A stretch of DNA of 64,000 nt from Achromobacter sp. AONIH1 (GTDB taxonomy: Bacteria > Pseudomonadota > Gammaproteobacteria > Burkholderiales > Burkholderiaceae_B), in the NCBI RefSeq assembly GCF_002902905.1, contig NZ_CP026124.1, positions 2,170,001 to 2,234,000 of the forward strand, given 5' to 3'. Positions 35,924 through 44,151 of the stretch are shown piece by piece (the first letter of the stretch is position 1; each line of letters begins with the position of its first letter). The notes under the pieces are model-generated. The model was given only the letters and a program-made list of their open reading frames with translations. It was not told the origin of the DNA and did no database searches. The position numbers and the translations under genes are program-made.

Positions 35924-36706
35924 ATGGCAACGACCAACGAACCTCTGCAACTGAATCTCGGCTCCTTGCGCAGCGCGATGTCGCTGACGCTGCACACGCA
36001 CCACGCCTCGCGCATCTGGCATGGCCGCGCCGCCGCTGAGGGGCGACCGGGCATCGTCGGCCTGAACGGCTACATCGCCCAGATGAACAAGATGCGGCGC
36101 GGCTCGGAGCAGGACGACCCGTACAGCGACTTCTGGATGCTGCGCATCGAGGACAAGCTCGACCAGACGAAGACCACGCTGCAATCGCTGCGCGAGCAGG
36201 TGGACCAGGCCCTGGCGAGCGTGCCGCCGGCACTCACCCTGGGCGAAAACCTCAACGTCCAGCCCGTCAAGCTGCCGCTGTTCGTCAATGCGCAGCTCGG
36301 CTTTGCCGCGGTGTATCTGCTCGCCGACTACGACGACATCGCCCGCAAGCTGATCCTCGCGCACCACACCGCGCTGATCGATCGCTCGACGCTCGAACGC
36401 TGGCTCAACGAAGGCGCGCATGCACTGCGCAGTCTTTTCAGCCTGGCGCAGCAGTACCGCTACTCGGGCTGCACCCGCGACGACTTCGCCGCCAAGAATG
36501 CCGCAGCACGCGCAGCGCTGGAGAAATTCGGCGAGTTGCCGCAGGACGTGCTCGAAGGCACGCGCCGCTCGAAGTTCGCGCCGCCCATCGTGCGCCGTGG
36601 CCTGCAGCAGCGCGGTGACGGTCCTGCCGCAGCCGCATCGCCCACCGACGAGGCTGCCGCCCCCGAGGCTCCCGAAGCGACGGCCGGCGAGGACGAGCAG
36701 GCATGA
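35924..36706 (+). CDS. TIGR03761-family ICE protein (PFL_4669 family)
   Basis: A 260-residue protein conserved in PFGI-1-class elements: LRSAMSLTLHTHHASRIWHG and VKLPLFVNAQLGFAAVYLLA are recognisable. It ends in an Ala/Pro/Glu-rich tail. No catalytic motif is visible and its role is unknown. Its stop overlaps the DUF3158 gene by four bases. The promoter region carries two copies of the 23-base palindrome. Confidence 0.85.
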   Translation: MATTNEPLQLNLGSLRSAMSLTLHTHHASRIWHGRAAAEGRPGIVGLNGYIAQMNKMRRGSEQDDPYSDFWMLRIEDKLDQTKTTLQSLREQVDQALASVPPALTLGENLNVQPVKLPLFVNAQLGFAAVYLLADYDDIARKLILAHHTALIDRSTLERWLNEGAHALRSLFSLAQQYRYSGCTRDDFAAKNAAARAALEKFGELPQDVLEGTRRSKFAPPIVRRGLQQRGDGPAAAASPTDEAAAPEAPEATAGEDEQA

Positions 36707-37236
36707 GCAACCCGACCTCCGACACCCGCTACTTCCGCCCGCTGCAACAGACAGCCTTCATGCGGCTGGAACACGCAGGCTCTCTAAAAGGCTTTTTAAG
36801 ACCTTTTCCTTTTAAAGGTAAGGGGAGTCTGGAGGATTGGGCCAGCCAGTGCTTTGCCATGCGCGACGAGTTGATTGGCTTGGCGCAGCGACAGGTGCTG
36901 CCACAGGCCGTCGGGCATCCCTTCCACCTGCTCTCCATCGAGCTGGCCCAGCAGACCACTGGCGCAGGCACGGCGTTTCTTCGCTGGCGCAAGCACGACC
37001 GCTCGGCCATGGGCGTCGCCTTGTGGCAGGAGCTGATGGCGAGCACCAGTACGCCGGTCAACCTGCTGGCCGACCTGCACGCCATCGAGCTTCAGCGCAT
37101 CACGCTGAACATGCAGATCAGCCTGTTGCACACCTTGGGCAGGCAGGCCCAGGAGTGCGCCAGCAAGGCCGCCGCGGCGGAAGCCGCCTACCTGCGCCGG
37201 CTCAAGTCCACCCCACCCGCACTGCGCGATCGGTGA
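36703..37236 (+). CDS. inrR: DUF3158 protein, InrR-like
   Basis: A 177-residue protein, overlapping the TIGR03761 gene by four bases and 73 bases upstream of ssb. Size and position match InrR of ICEclc, which increases expression of the integrase and transfer genes in the competent subpopulation. No DNA-binding motif is obvious. Codons ~27-43 fall in a strikingly A/T-rich patch unlike the rest of the gene. Confidence 0.75.
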   Translation: MSNPTSDTRYFRPLQQTAFMRLEHAGSLKGFLRPFPFKGKGSLEDWASQCFAMRDELIGLAQRQVLPQAVGHPFHLLSIELAQQTTGAGTAFLRWRKHDRSAMGVALWQELMASTSTPVNLLADLHAIELQRITLNMQISLLHTLGRQAQECASKAAAAEAAYLRRLKSTPPALRDR

Positions 37237-37309
37237 TCGCGCCGGGCAACCCAGCACGCGCCCGCCACCGACCAGGTGCGGGTATTTCAACCACCACGGA
37301 GATTGCAAC

Positions 37310-37762
37310 ATGAGCACGCATTTTTCTGGCGAGGGCAACATCGGTTCGCCCCCCGAGTACCGGGAGTTCCCCAACGGCAACGACGAGCCGCGGCGCCTGC
37401 TGCGGCTGAACGTGTATTTCGACAACCCCGTCCCCACCAAGGGCGGCGACTTCGAGGATCGCGGCGGCTTCTGGGCGCCGGTGGAAATCTGGCACCGCGA
37501 CGCCGCGCACTGGAAGGACCTCTACCAGAAGGGCATGCGCGTGCTGGTCGTCGGCCGGATGGAGCGCGAACCTTGGACGGACAACGAGGATCAGCCGCGC
37601 GAGACCTGGCAGATCAACGCGCGCAGTGTCGGCATCCTGCCGTTCCGCATCGAGTCCGTGACCCTCAGCCCCAGGCAGCAGGAGACCACGCAGGACACGC
37701 AGCCGAATCCCCTGGCCGCCCAGGAACCGGCCGCGCCGAAGGAGCCGAAGCGCAGGAAGTGA
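37310..37762 (+). CDS. ssb: ICE single-stranded DNA-binding protein
   Basis: A 150-residue OB-fold protein: RRLLRLNVYFDNPVP, GFWAPVEIWHRDAAHWKDLY and KGMRVLVVGRMEREPW. It is diverged from chromosomal SSB and ends in a basic tail (PKEPKRRK) instead of the acidic D-D-x-I-P-F tip that recruits partner proteins. It probably protects single-stranded ICE DNA during transfer or replication. Confidence 0.85.
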   Translation: MSTHFSGEGNIGSPPEYREFPNGNDEPRRLLRLNVYFDNPVPTKGGDFEDRGGFWAPVEIWHRDAAHWKDLYQKGMRVLVVGRMEREPWTDNEDQPRETWQINARSVGILPFRIESVTLSPRQQETTQDTQPNPLAAQEPAAPKEPKRRK

Positions 37763-37807
37763 TGCAGCATGGGGCGGCGGCAGTCGTCCGTCGCCCCATG
37801 CCCTCGC

Positions 37808-37830
37808 GAGCTATCCCCAGGGGATAGCTC
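37808..37830. repeat. 23-base palindrome, copy 3
   Basis: Arms GAGCTATCCCC and GGGGATAGCTC around a single A, in the 273-base gap between ssb and the topoisomerase gene, about 205 bases before the latter. Confidence 0.85.
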
Positions 37831-38035
37831 CATCAACGTCCACCGGCTTCCACGCGCTCCCGAAAACCGCGGCTCCCGAACCGCACCCTCCCGGCCGCAC
37901 GCCACTCCCGTACCAGCCATTCCATCCCGTGAAAGTGGTCGCCACCGCATGCGGCTTGTTTGCTGCTGCCCCTGGTGGTGCTCGGCATCCTCGATTCCAG
38001 CAACTCAATGAACCACGGAATTCGGATGGACGGAC

Positions 38036-40048
38036 ATGCGGCTGTTTTTGTGCGAGAAGCCCTCCCAGGGCAAAGACATTGGCCGGATTCTCGGCGCGAC
38101 GCAGCGCGGTGAAGGCTGCCTCAGCGGCTCCGGCGTCACCGTTACCTGGTGCATCGGCCATCTCGTAGAAGCGGCAGATCCCGAGGTCTATGACGCGACG
38201 CTCAAGCGCTGGTCGCTGGAGCAGTTGCCCATTGTTCCGCAGCAGTGGCGGGTCGAGGTCAAACCGAAGACCGCCACGCAATTCAAGGTCGTCAAGGCGC
38301 TTCTGGCGAAGGCGACCCATCTGGTCATCGCCACCGATGCCGACCGTGAGGGCGAGCTGATCGCCCGCGAGATCATCGACCTGTGCGGCTACCGCGGCCC
38401 CATCGAGCGGCTATGGCTGTCGGCGCTCAACGATGCGTCGATCCGCACCGCGCTCGGCAAGTTGCGGCCCTCATCCGACACGCTGCCGATGTACTACTCG
38501 GCGCTTGCGCGCTCACGCGCCGACTGGCTCGTGGGCATGAACCTCAGCCGGTTGTTCACGGTGCTCGGGCGTCAGGCCGGCTACGACGGCGTGCTGTCCG
38601 TCGGTCGCGTCCAGACGCCGACCTTGAAGCTCGTCGTGGACCGCGACCGCGAGATCGCGGCCTTCAAGTCGGTGCCGTTCTGGGCCATCGACGTGTCCCT
38701 GTCCGCGGGCGGTCAGGCTTTCAGCGCGCAGTGGGTTCCGCCCGATGGCTGCACCGACGACGCCGGCCGCTGCCTGCAGCAGCCTATCGCCCAGCAGGCC
38801 GCGCAGCAGATCCGCGCTGCGGGCAGCGCCCAGGTCGTATTGGTCGAGACCGAGCGCGTGCGCGAAGGTCCGCCGCTGCTGTTCGACCTGGGAACGCTTC
38901 AGGAGGTTTGTTCCAAGCAGCTTGGACTGGATGTGCAGGAGACACTGGAGATCGCCCAGGCCCTGTACGAAACGCACAAGGCCACGACGTACCCGCGTTC
39001 GGATTCCGGCTACCTTCCCGAAAGCATGTTCGCGGAAGTGCCGACTGTCCTGGACAGCTTGCTCAAGACCGATCCCTCGCTGCGCCCGATCATGGGCCAA
39101 CTCGACCGCTCGCAGCGCTCGCGCGCCTGGAACGACGGCAAGGTGACGGCCCACCACGGCATCATCCCGACGCTCGAACCCGCGAATCTCTCTGCGATGA
39201 GCGAGAAGGAGCTGGCGGTGTACCGCCTGATCCGCGCGCATTACCTCGCGCAGTTCCTCCCTCACCACGAGTTCGACCGCACTGTCGCCGAGCTGTCCTG
39301 CGGCCAGCAGAAGCTGGCGGCCACCGGAAAGCAGGTGGTCGTCAAGGGCTGGCGCCTGGTGCTGGCGGAGCGGCAAGCGGACGAGGACGGCGACGCCGCC
39401 GCGCGCAGCCAGGTACTCCCCCCGCTGCGCCAGGGCATGGCGTGCCAGGTGGCCGAGGCCGAGATCAAAGCGCTCAAGACGATGCCGCCCAAGCCGTACA
39501 CGCAGGGCGAACTGGTCAAATCCATGAAGGGGGTCGCCAAGCTGGTGACAGACCCGCGCCTGAAGCAGAAGCTCAAGGATACGGTCGGCATCGGCACCGA
39601 GGCGACACGGGCCAACATCATCAGCGGGCTGATCACCCGCGGCTACATCGTGAAGAAGGGGCGCTCCATTCGCGCATCGGATGCGGCGTTCACCTTGATC
39701 GATGCCGTACCCGCGGCGATTGCCGACCCCGGAACCACCGCCGTGTGGGAACAGGCGCTCGACATGATCGAGGCCGGACAACTCACCCTGGACGTGTTCA
39801 TCGGCAAGCAGGCCGCATGGATTTCGCAACTGATCGCGCAGTACGGCAGCACCTCGCTGTCCATCAAGGTTCCCCAGGGGCCTGCTTGCCCGCAGTGCGG
39901 CGCACCGACGCGCCAGCGCACCGGCAAGACCGGCCCCTTCTGGTCGTGCAGTCGCTACCCCGACTGCAAAGGCACGCTGCCGGTCGATTCCGGCGCGTCC
40001 AAGCGCGGTGCCTCGCGCCCGCGCAGTAGCGGCCGCAAAGGCTCTTGA
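38036..40048 (+). CDS. topB: DNA topoisomerase III
   Basis: A 670-residue type IA topoisomerase. The Toprim domain starts MRLFLCEKPSQGKDIGRIL and contains TDADREGELIAREI; the catalytic tyrosine lies in TTYPRSDSGYLP. A single C-terminal zinc ribbon (CPQCG ... CSRYPDC) is followed by a basic tail. ICEs of this family carry their own topB, probably to resolve intermediates during replication or transfer. Confidence 0.95.
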   Translation: MRLFLCEKPSQGKDIGRILGATQRGEGCLSGSGVTVTWCIGHLVEAADPEVYDATLKRWSLEQLPIVPQQWRVEVKPKTATQFKVVKALLAKATHLVIATDADREGELIAREIIDLCGYRGPIERLWLSALNDASIRTALGKLRPSSDTLPMYYSALARSRADWLVGMNLSRLFTVLGRQAGYDGVLSVGRVQTPTLKLVVDRDREIAAFKSVPFWAIDVSLSAGGQAFSAQWVPPDGCTDDAGRCLQQPIAQQAAQQIRAAGSAQVVLVETERVREGPPLLFDLGTLQEVCSKQLGLDVQETLEIAQALYETHKATTYPRSDSGYLPESMFAEVPTVLDSLLKTDPSLRPIMGQLDRSQRSRAWNDGKVTAHHGIIPTLEPANLSAMSEKELAVYRLIRAHYLAQFLPHHEFDRTVAELSCGQQKLAATGKQVVVKGWRLVLAERQADEDGDAAARSQVLPPLRQGMACQVAEAEIKALKTMPPKPYTQGELVKSMKGVAKLVTDPRLKQKLKDTVGIGTEATRANIISGLITRGYIVKKGRSIRASDAAFTLIDAVPAAIADPGTTAVWEQALDMIEAGQLTLDVFIGKQAAWISQLIAQYGSTSLSIKVPQGPACPQCGAPTRQRTGKTGPFWSCSRYPDCKGTLPVDSGASKRGASRPRSSGRKGS

Positions 40049-40574
40049 CCGACCCCGTTCCCCGAGAGCCGTGCCCGCCATCGGCGGCGTGGCCCATGTC
40101 CCGCACGCCCTGCGGGACGTCCAGCGCGCAACGCCTTCTCCTGTCCGTGTGCGCGTCCCGCCCGGCCGTCCCCGGCCGCGGGGCCTGAAGGTAACTTCTC
40201 CGCGAACCGCCTACCGCGCGTTCTGCTGATCTGCATTTTTCCGCCTCTGCGAAGGGTCCCCCGATGGCTTGCCAGGCTGCGAGCCACCCGGAGACCCTTC
40301 GTGGTCAGCGGTATTCGATGCCGTGCCCAACGGCGAAAAACTGGGCTCCTTTTGTGCGCGGATGTGCGCCAGAAGATGCCGGCGCCAACCACGACATGCG
40401 CCGGGTGCGATTGCTGACAGCGGACGGTTCTAGCGACGACCGGGCCTGCCAATCAGCCCACGGGTGGTTCCGTCCTCCCGAGCCGGAGGCCGCAAGGCCT
40501 TCGGCGCCTTTCTCCTGCCAATCAACGTCCGGCCAGGCCACACGGTCCAGGGCCACACGAACAGGAGACCCGCC
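40049..40574. other. 526-base intergenic region with large inverted repeats
   Basis: No convincing gene. It is GC rich and structured: a nested hairpin at 40250-40301, a GCAA-loop hairpin near 40485-40507, and a repeated GGCCACAC shortly before the methyltransferase start. It may contain a promoter or leader for the methyltransferase. Confidence 0.5.
40250..40301. repeat. Nested inverted repeat
   Basis: Outer arms CGAAGGGTC and GACCCTTCG pair perfectly; inner TGGCT/AGCCA can extend the structure. The spacing (34 bases between outer arms) suits an RNA hairpin or a protein-binding DNA structure. Confidence 0.6.
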
Positions 40575-42182
40575 ATGAACCCGCAACCTCGCACCCCACG
40601 CGGTGCGCCCCAGGCCGCGCCACTGCTGTACGGCAGCGTGTGCAGCGGCATCGAGGCCGTGAGCCTCGCCTGGCAACCCCTCGGCCTCGAAGCCGCGTGG
40701 TTCGCCGAGATCGAGCCGTTCCCGAGCGCCGTGCTCGCCCACCGCTACCCCCGCGTGCCCAACCTGGGCGACATGACCACGATCGCCCGCCAGGTGCGCG
40801 CCGGCACCGTGCCGGCGCCCGACATCCTGGTCGGCGGTACGCCGTGCCAGTCGTTCAGCGTTGCAGGTAGCCGGCGCGGGCTGGATGACCCGCGCGGAGC
40901 CCTTTCCCTTGCCTATGTGGAGCTTGCCAATGCCATCGATCAAACCCGCCAACAAGACCGCCGCCCGGCGGCCACGCTCGTCTGGGAAAACGTCCCCGGC
41001 GTCCTCAACGACCGCAGCAATGCCTTCGGGCATTTCCTGGGGGCACTGGCCGGAGAAAGCCGTGCGCTCCAGCCGCCAGGGGAAAAATGGGCGCACGCTG
41101 GTTGTGTGTCTGGACCCCGCCGCCGCATCGCCTGGCGTGTGCTCGACGCTCAATATTTCGGTGTCGCCCAACGCCGCAAGCGCGTGTTTCTTGTGGCAAG
41201 TGGTGGAGATGACCTCGATCCCGCAGAAGTACTTTTTGAGCGCGCAGGCCTGCTCGGGGATTCTTGTGCGGGCCGCGCGCCGTGGCAAGAAGCTGCCCAC
41301 GATGCTGGACCGGGTGCTGAGGCAGCAGGCGGATACGCAGGATTCGCAGGACTGAAGCAACCCTACGGCAAGGTCACGACGACGTTCGGATTCAGCGGCG
41401 GCATTGGCCCCGTCGATGTGGCGGCATGCCTGATGGCCGCTGGCCCCAAGCACGACATCCGCACCGAGACGTTCATGGTGCAGTCGGTCGCCGGCAGCAT
41501 CGCCCACACCCTCGACACCGCCAACAACGGCAAGGGCAGCAGCGAGGACGGCACCGGCAAGGGCGTTCCGATCATCGCCTTTACCGCCCAGGGCAGCGGC
41601 GCGGATGCCACGCTCGACCTGACGCCGACGCTGCGCGCTGGCGGCCATCGCAACAGCCATGCGAACGCCGGGGTCGTGCCCGCCATCGCGTTCGCGCAGA
41701 ACAACCGCGGTGAAGTGCGCTTCGAGTCGGGCCATGGCCAGGTCGCTTGCACCGTGCTGTCCAACGGCAAGCCGGGCTACGGCGTGCCTATGGTGGCCTG
41801 CGTGTCTCTGCCCGGCCGCGAGCAGGGTCTTGCCGCCGAGCTGGGCGGCAGCGTAGCGGGCGCACTGCGCACCAGCGGCGGCGGCGCGGACAAGCCCTAT
41901 GTCCTGGCTCCCGACTTCGAGGCGCATTTCCGCTACGACTGGAACGACCCTGGCCCCGGCGACTGGTCGCACTGGCGGGTGCGGCGGTTGATGCCCGTGG
42001 AGTGCGAGCGGCTGCAAGGCATGCCCGACGACTACACGCTGATCCCGTACCGCGGCAAGCCCGCCGCGGATGCTCCGCGCTACAAAGCAATCGGCAACTC
42101 CATGGCCGTCCCGTGCATGGCATGGCTGGGGCAGCGGCTCGTGCAGTGCCTGCACAAGACGGGCTCGATCGCTTCGGATTGA
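40575..42182 (+). CDS. C5-cytosine DNA methyltransferase
   Basis: A 535-residue enzyme. Motif I is LLYGSVCSGIEAVSLAW, motif IV GGTPCQSFSVAGSR (catalytic Cys91), motif VI ENVPG, motif VIII QRRKRVFLVAS, motif X RYKAIGNSMAVP. Between VIII and IX lies a ~270-residue insert that should hold the target-recognition region and contains repeated A-F-x-A-Q/A-C-V-S-L-type segments. No restriction enzyme is adjacent, so it is an orphan methylase that may protect ICE DNA from host restriction. Confidence 0.93.
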   Translation: MNPQPRTPRGAPQAAPLLYGSVCSGIEAVSLAWQPLGLEAAWFAEIEPFPSAVLAHRYPRVPNLGDMTTIARQVRAGTVPAPDILVGGTPCQSFSVAGSRRGLDDPRGALSLAYVELANAIDQTRQQDRRPAATLVWENVPGVLNDRSNAFGHFLGALAGESRALQPPGEKWAHAGCVSGPRRRIAWRVLDAQYFGVAQRRKRVFLVASGGDDLDPAEVLFERAGLLGDSCAGRAPWQEAAHDAGPGAEAAGGYAGFAGLKQPYGKVTTTFGFSGGIGPVDVAACLMAAGPKHDIRTETFMVQSVAGSIAHTLDTANNGKGSSEDGTGKGVPIIAFTAQGSGADATLDLTPTLRAGGHRNSHANAGVVPAIAFAQNNRGEVRFESGHGQVACTVLSNGKPGYGVPMVACVSLPGREQGLAAELGGSVAGALRTSGGGADKPYVLAPDFEAHFRYDWNDPGPGDWSHWRVRRLMPVECERLQGMPDDYTLIPYRGKPAADAPRYKAIGNSMAVPCMAWLGQRLVQCLHKTGSIASD

Positions 42183-42226
42183 TCGGCGACGCAGCCTGCG
42201 GGCCGCGCCATTCTCCCTCCTGCATT

Positions 42227-42323
42227 GCCGACGTATCGGCAGCAGCCCGCAGCCAGGGTGTCAAGGCTGCCGCGGTTTTCACCCGCGCCACCCGCCAGTT
42301 CGCCTCGGCATCTCACCGGCGAA
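42227..42323 (+). promoter_or_regulatory. Multi-hairpin leader, copy A
   Basis: Consecutive hairpins: P1 42227-42240 (GCCGA/TCGGC), P2 42249-42270 (GCAGCC/GGCTGC), P3 42271-42287 (CGCGG/CCGCG) and P4 42299-42323 (TTCGCC/GGCGAA). Homologous hairpins with compensatory changes occur in copies B, C and D. It precedes the 185-residue gene at 42425. Confidence 0.75.
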
Positions 42324-42363
42324 CGCTGCCCACCGGGGCATCGATGCCTCTTTTCTCCAACCC

Positions 42364-42386
42364 ACGGGATGGTCGCCACGTCCCGT
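42364..42386 (+). promoter_or_regulatory. Private leader hairpin
   Basis: ACGGGA/TCCCGT around an 11-base loop, 39 bases upstream of the next start codon. Confidence 0.5.
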
Positions 42387-42424
42387 CAGGGGCATGTCGC
42401 TACCCGGTCGATCTCAGGACTCCC

Positions 42425-42982
42425 ATGGAAACCATCACCAATCAAGACCGCATCACGCTGAAGAACCTCAAGGTGGCCGACTTCACCAGCGAGGAAACGC
42501 TGTGCTTCACCGCCACTGTCGCGTTCGACGGCACTCCCATCGCCGAGGCCCGCAACGACGGCCACGGCGGCTCGACGTTCCTGCGCGCGCTCGATGGCAA
42601 GGCGGCGCTCCTGGCCCAGGCCGAGGCCTTCGCCAAGGGTCTGCCGCCTGCGCCACTCGACCTCGGCCAGGAGGGCGAAGACCCTCACTACATCGACATG
42701 ACGCTCGACTTCCTGGTCGATGAACTGGCCGATGCCATGCACGCCGAACGCAAGGTGCGAGCCGCGTTCAACCGCGACATCGGCAACAAGGTGCTGTTCA
42801 TCAAGGGCGGCAAACTGCTGTTCATCAAGGGCATCAAGCTCAAGGCCATCGCCGACCGCAAAGCGTACTTCGCTTCGCTGCGCGCCAGGCAGGCCCAGCC
42901 CATCGTCATCCTCGCCGAGCTTGCGCCCGAGCAGGCATTCGACCTGTGGAAGCAGCATGTCCTGGGCGACAAGCCCGACTGA
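42425..42982 (+). CDS. Hypothetical ICE protein
   Basis: A 185-residue soluble protein starting METITNQDRITLKNLKVADF. A Lys/Ile-rich repeat (VLFIKGGKLLFIKGIKLKAI) is its most distinctive part. Function unknown. It has the multi-hairpin leader A upstream and a strong terminator directly downstream, so it is probably an independent transcription unit. Confidence 0.75.
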   Translation: METITNQDRITLKNLKVADFTSEETLCFTATVAFDGTPIAEARNDGHGGSTFLRALDGKAALLAQAEAFAKGLPPAPLDLGQEGEDPHYIDMTLDFLVDELADAMHAERKVRAAFNRDIGNKVLFIKGGKLLFIKGIKLKAIADRKAYFASLRARQAQPIVILAELAPEQAFDLWKQHVLGDKPD

Positions 42983-43007
42983 TCCAGTACCGACGCACCT
43001 TCCTGAC

Positions 43008-43038
43008 AGCCCCACACTCGATGCGGGGCTTCTTTTTT
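43008..43038 (+). terminator. Rho-independent terminator
   Basis: AGCCCC/GGGGCT hairpin followed by a T-rich run, 26 bases after the preceding stop. Confidence 0.88.
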
Positions 43039-43122
43039 TCTGCGCGCATCAATCGGGACTGCGCCGGATGCCGTTTTCCAACTGACGCGGCACGGCCCGC
43101 GCACGAAGCTGCCCGCATGTTC

Positions 43123-43218
43123 GCTGATTCGTCAGCACATGCCAGCAGCCAGGGTTTCAGGCTGCCGCGGGTCTCTCCCGCGTTGCCCACCAGTCCGCAT
43201 CGCATCAGGTCTGCGGAC
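43123..43218 (+). promoter_or_regulatory. Multi-hairpin leader, copy B
   Basis: P1 43123-43136 (GCTGA/TCAGC, TTCG loop), linker ACATGCCA, P2 43145-43165 (GCAGCC/GGCTGC), P3 43166-43182 (CGCGGG/CCCGCG), P4 43193-43218 (GTCCGCA/TGCGGAC). It lies in the 332-base gene-free gap upstream of the 70- and 130-residue genes. Confidence 0.8.
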
Positions 43219-43314
43219 GCGCGTCTCCGTGACGTCGATGCTTTTTATCAACCGCGTGCGGGAGCTGCCATCCCGTGAGGGACGAGGCCCCGCTTTTTCC
43301 CAAGGAGCCCGTCC

Positions 43315-43527
43315 ATGTCCCAGCAAGCCTCTTTCGGCCAATTGGCCTCGACCTACTGCGGCAAGTTCCTGCCGCTCGAAGTCCTGCAAAGCGCCGCCGG
43401 TCACTACATCGGCACGCGCGATACCGAAGGTCCCGTTTCGCGGGAATCACGCGAGTACTTCCGCAGCTACGCCGCGGCTCAACGTGCCCTCGAAAGAGGC
43501 GGCTGGTCCCAGCTCGCCATTCCCTGA
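43315..43527 (+). CDS. Hypothetical small ICE protein
   Basis: A 70-residue protein starting MSQQASFGQLASTYCGKFLP with a single cysteine. Function unknown. CAAGGAG precedes the start. It is followed after 21 bases by the 130-residue gene; the two share leader B and likely one message. Confidence 0.7.
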   Translation: MSQQASFGQLASTYCGKFLPLEVLQSAAGHYIGTRDTEGPVSRESREYFRSYAAAQRALERGGWSQLAIP

Positions 43528-43548
43528 TCCAACTGGAGGAATCACGTC

Positions 43549-43941
43549 ATGAACCAGCTACTGCCACGGGAAGTCGTCGATCAAATCATGCGGGAAGAGC
43601 AGCATTTCGCTGCCGCGCCCCAAGCCTTTTTCGAGGCATGGAAGCGCGGCGTCGAGATCGCTGGCCCCGAATGGTTCGGCGACGGCACCCGTGAAGGTCT
43701 GAACCAGGCCAAGAGCAAGTGGGATCTGCGTCCCAACATGCTGCGGCTCAACGATGCCCTCGGCGTCCTGAGCAGCGAGGAACGCATGTTCCTGTCCGCC
43801 ATGGTCAGCTTCTACAACGCGCGCGAGGGCGGTGCCATGCTCAAGCGCTGCCACTTCCACGGACTGTCGGATTTCGACGGTCTCGATCTGCAACGCCGCA
43901 AGATCATCGCCGACCTGCTGGTGAACTACAACGGCTGGTGA
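43549..43941 (+). CDS. Hypothetical ICE protein
   Basis: A 130-residue, mostly helical, acidic protein (EEQHFAAAPQAFFEAWKRGV ... AMVSFYNAREGGAMLKRCHF). Function unknown. CTGGAGG precedes the ATG. It is transcribed with the 70-residue gene upstream. Confidence 0.72.
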   Translation: MNQLLPREVVDQIMREEQHFAAAPQAFFEAWKRGVEIAGPEWFGDGTREGLNQAKSKWDLRPNMLRLNDALGVLSSEERMFLSAMVSFYNAREGGAMLKRCHFHGLSDFDGLDLQRRKIIADLLVNYNGW

Positions 43942-43975
43942 GCCGCTCTCCGGCACATCACCGCGATTCCGTTCA

Positions 43976-44012
43976 CGCCCCACGAGGGACATGCGCCCAC
44001 GAGGCCATGTCC
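43976..44012 (+). repeat. Perfect long-armed hairpin
   Basis: CGAGGGACATG and CATGTCCCTCG pair over 11 bases around a 12- to 15-base loop, in the leader of the 44152 gene. Confidence 0.7.
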
Positions 44013-44091
44013 CTCGATTCATTTCCCGTCGTCCAGCGCAGTGCTGACACCGCCAAGGTCAGCGTTTCCTGACGGATTTTCAATTTTCAAC

Positions 44092-44114
44092 CCACCGGGT
44101 CCAGTTCCCGGTGG
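44092..44114 (+). promoter_or_regulatory. Private leader hairpin
   Basis: CCACCGGG/CCCGGTGG around TCCAGTT, 38 bases before the ATG; a weaker GCTGAC/GTCAGC stem lies just upstream at 44043-44063. Confidence 0.6.
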
Positions 44115-44151
44115 CGGGAATTGGCTCCATTATTCAATCTGGAGAGTTCCC

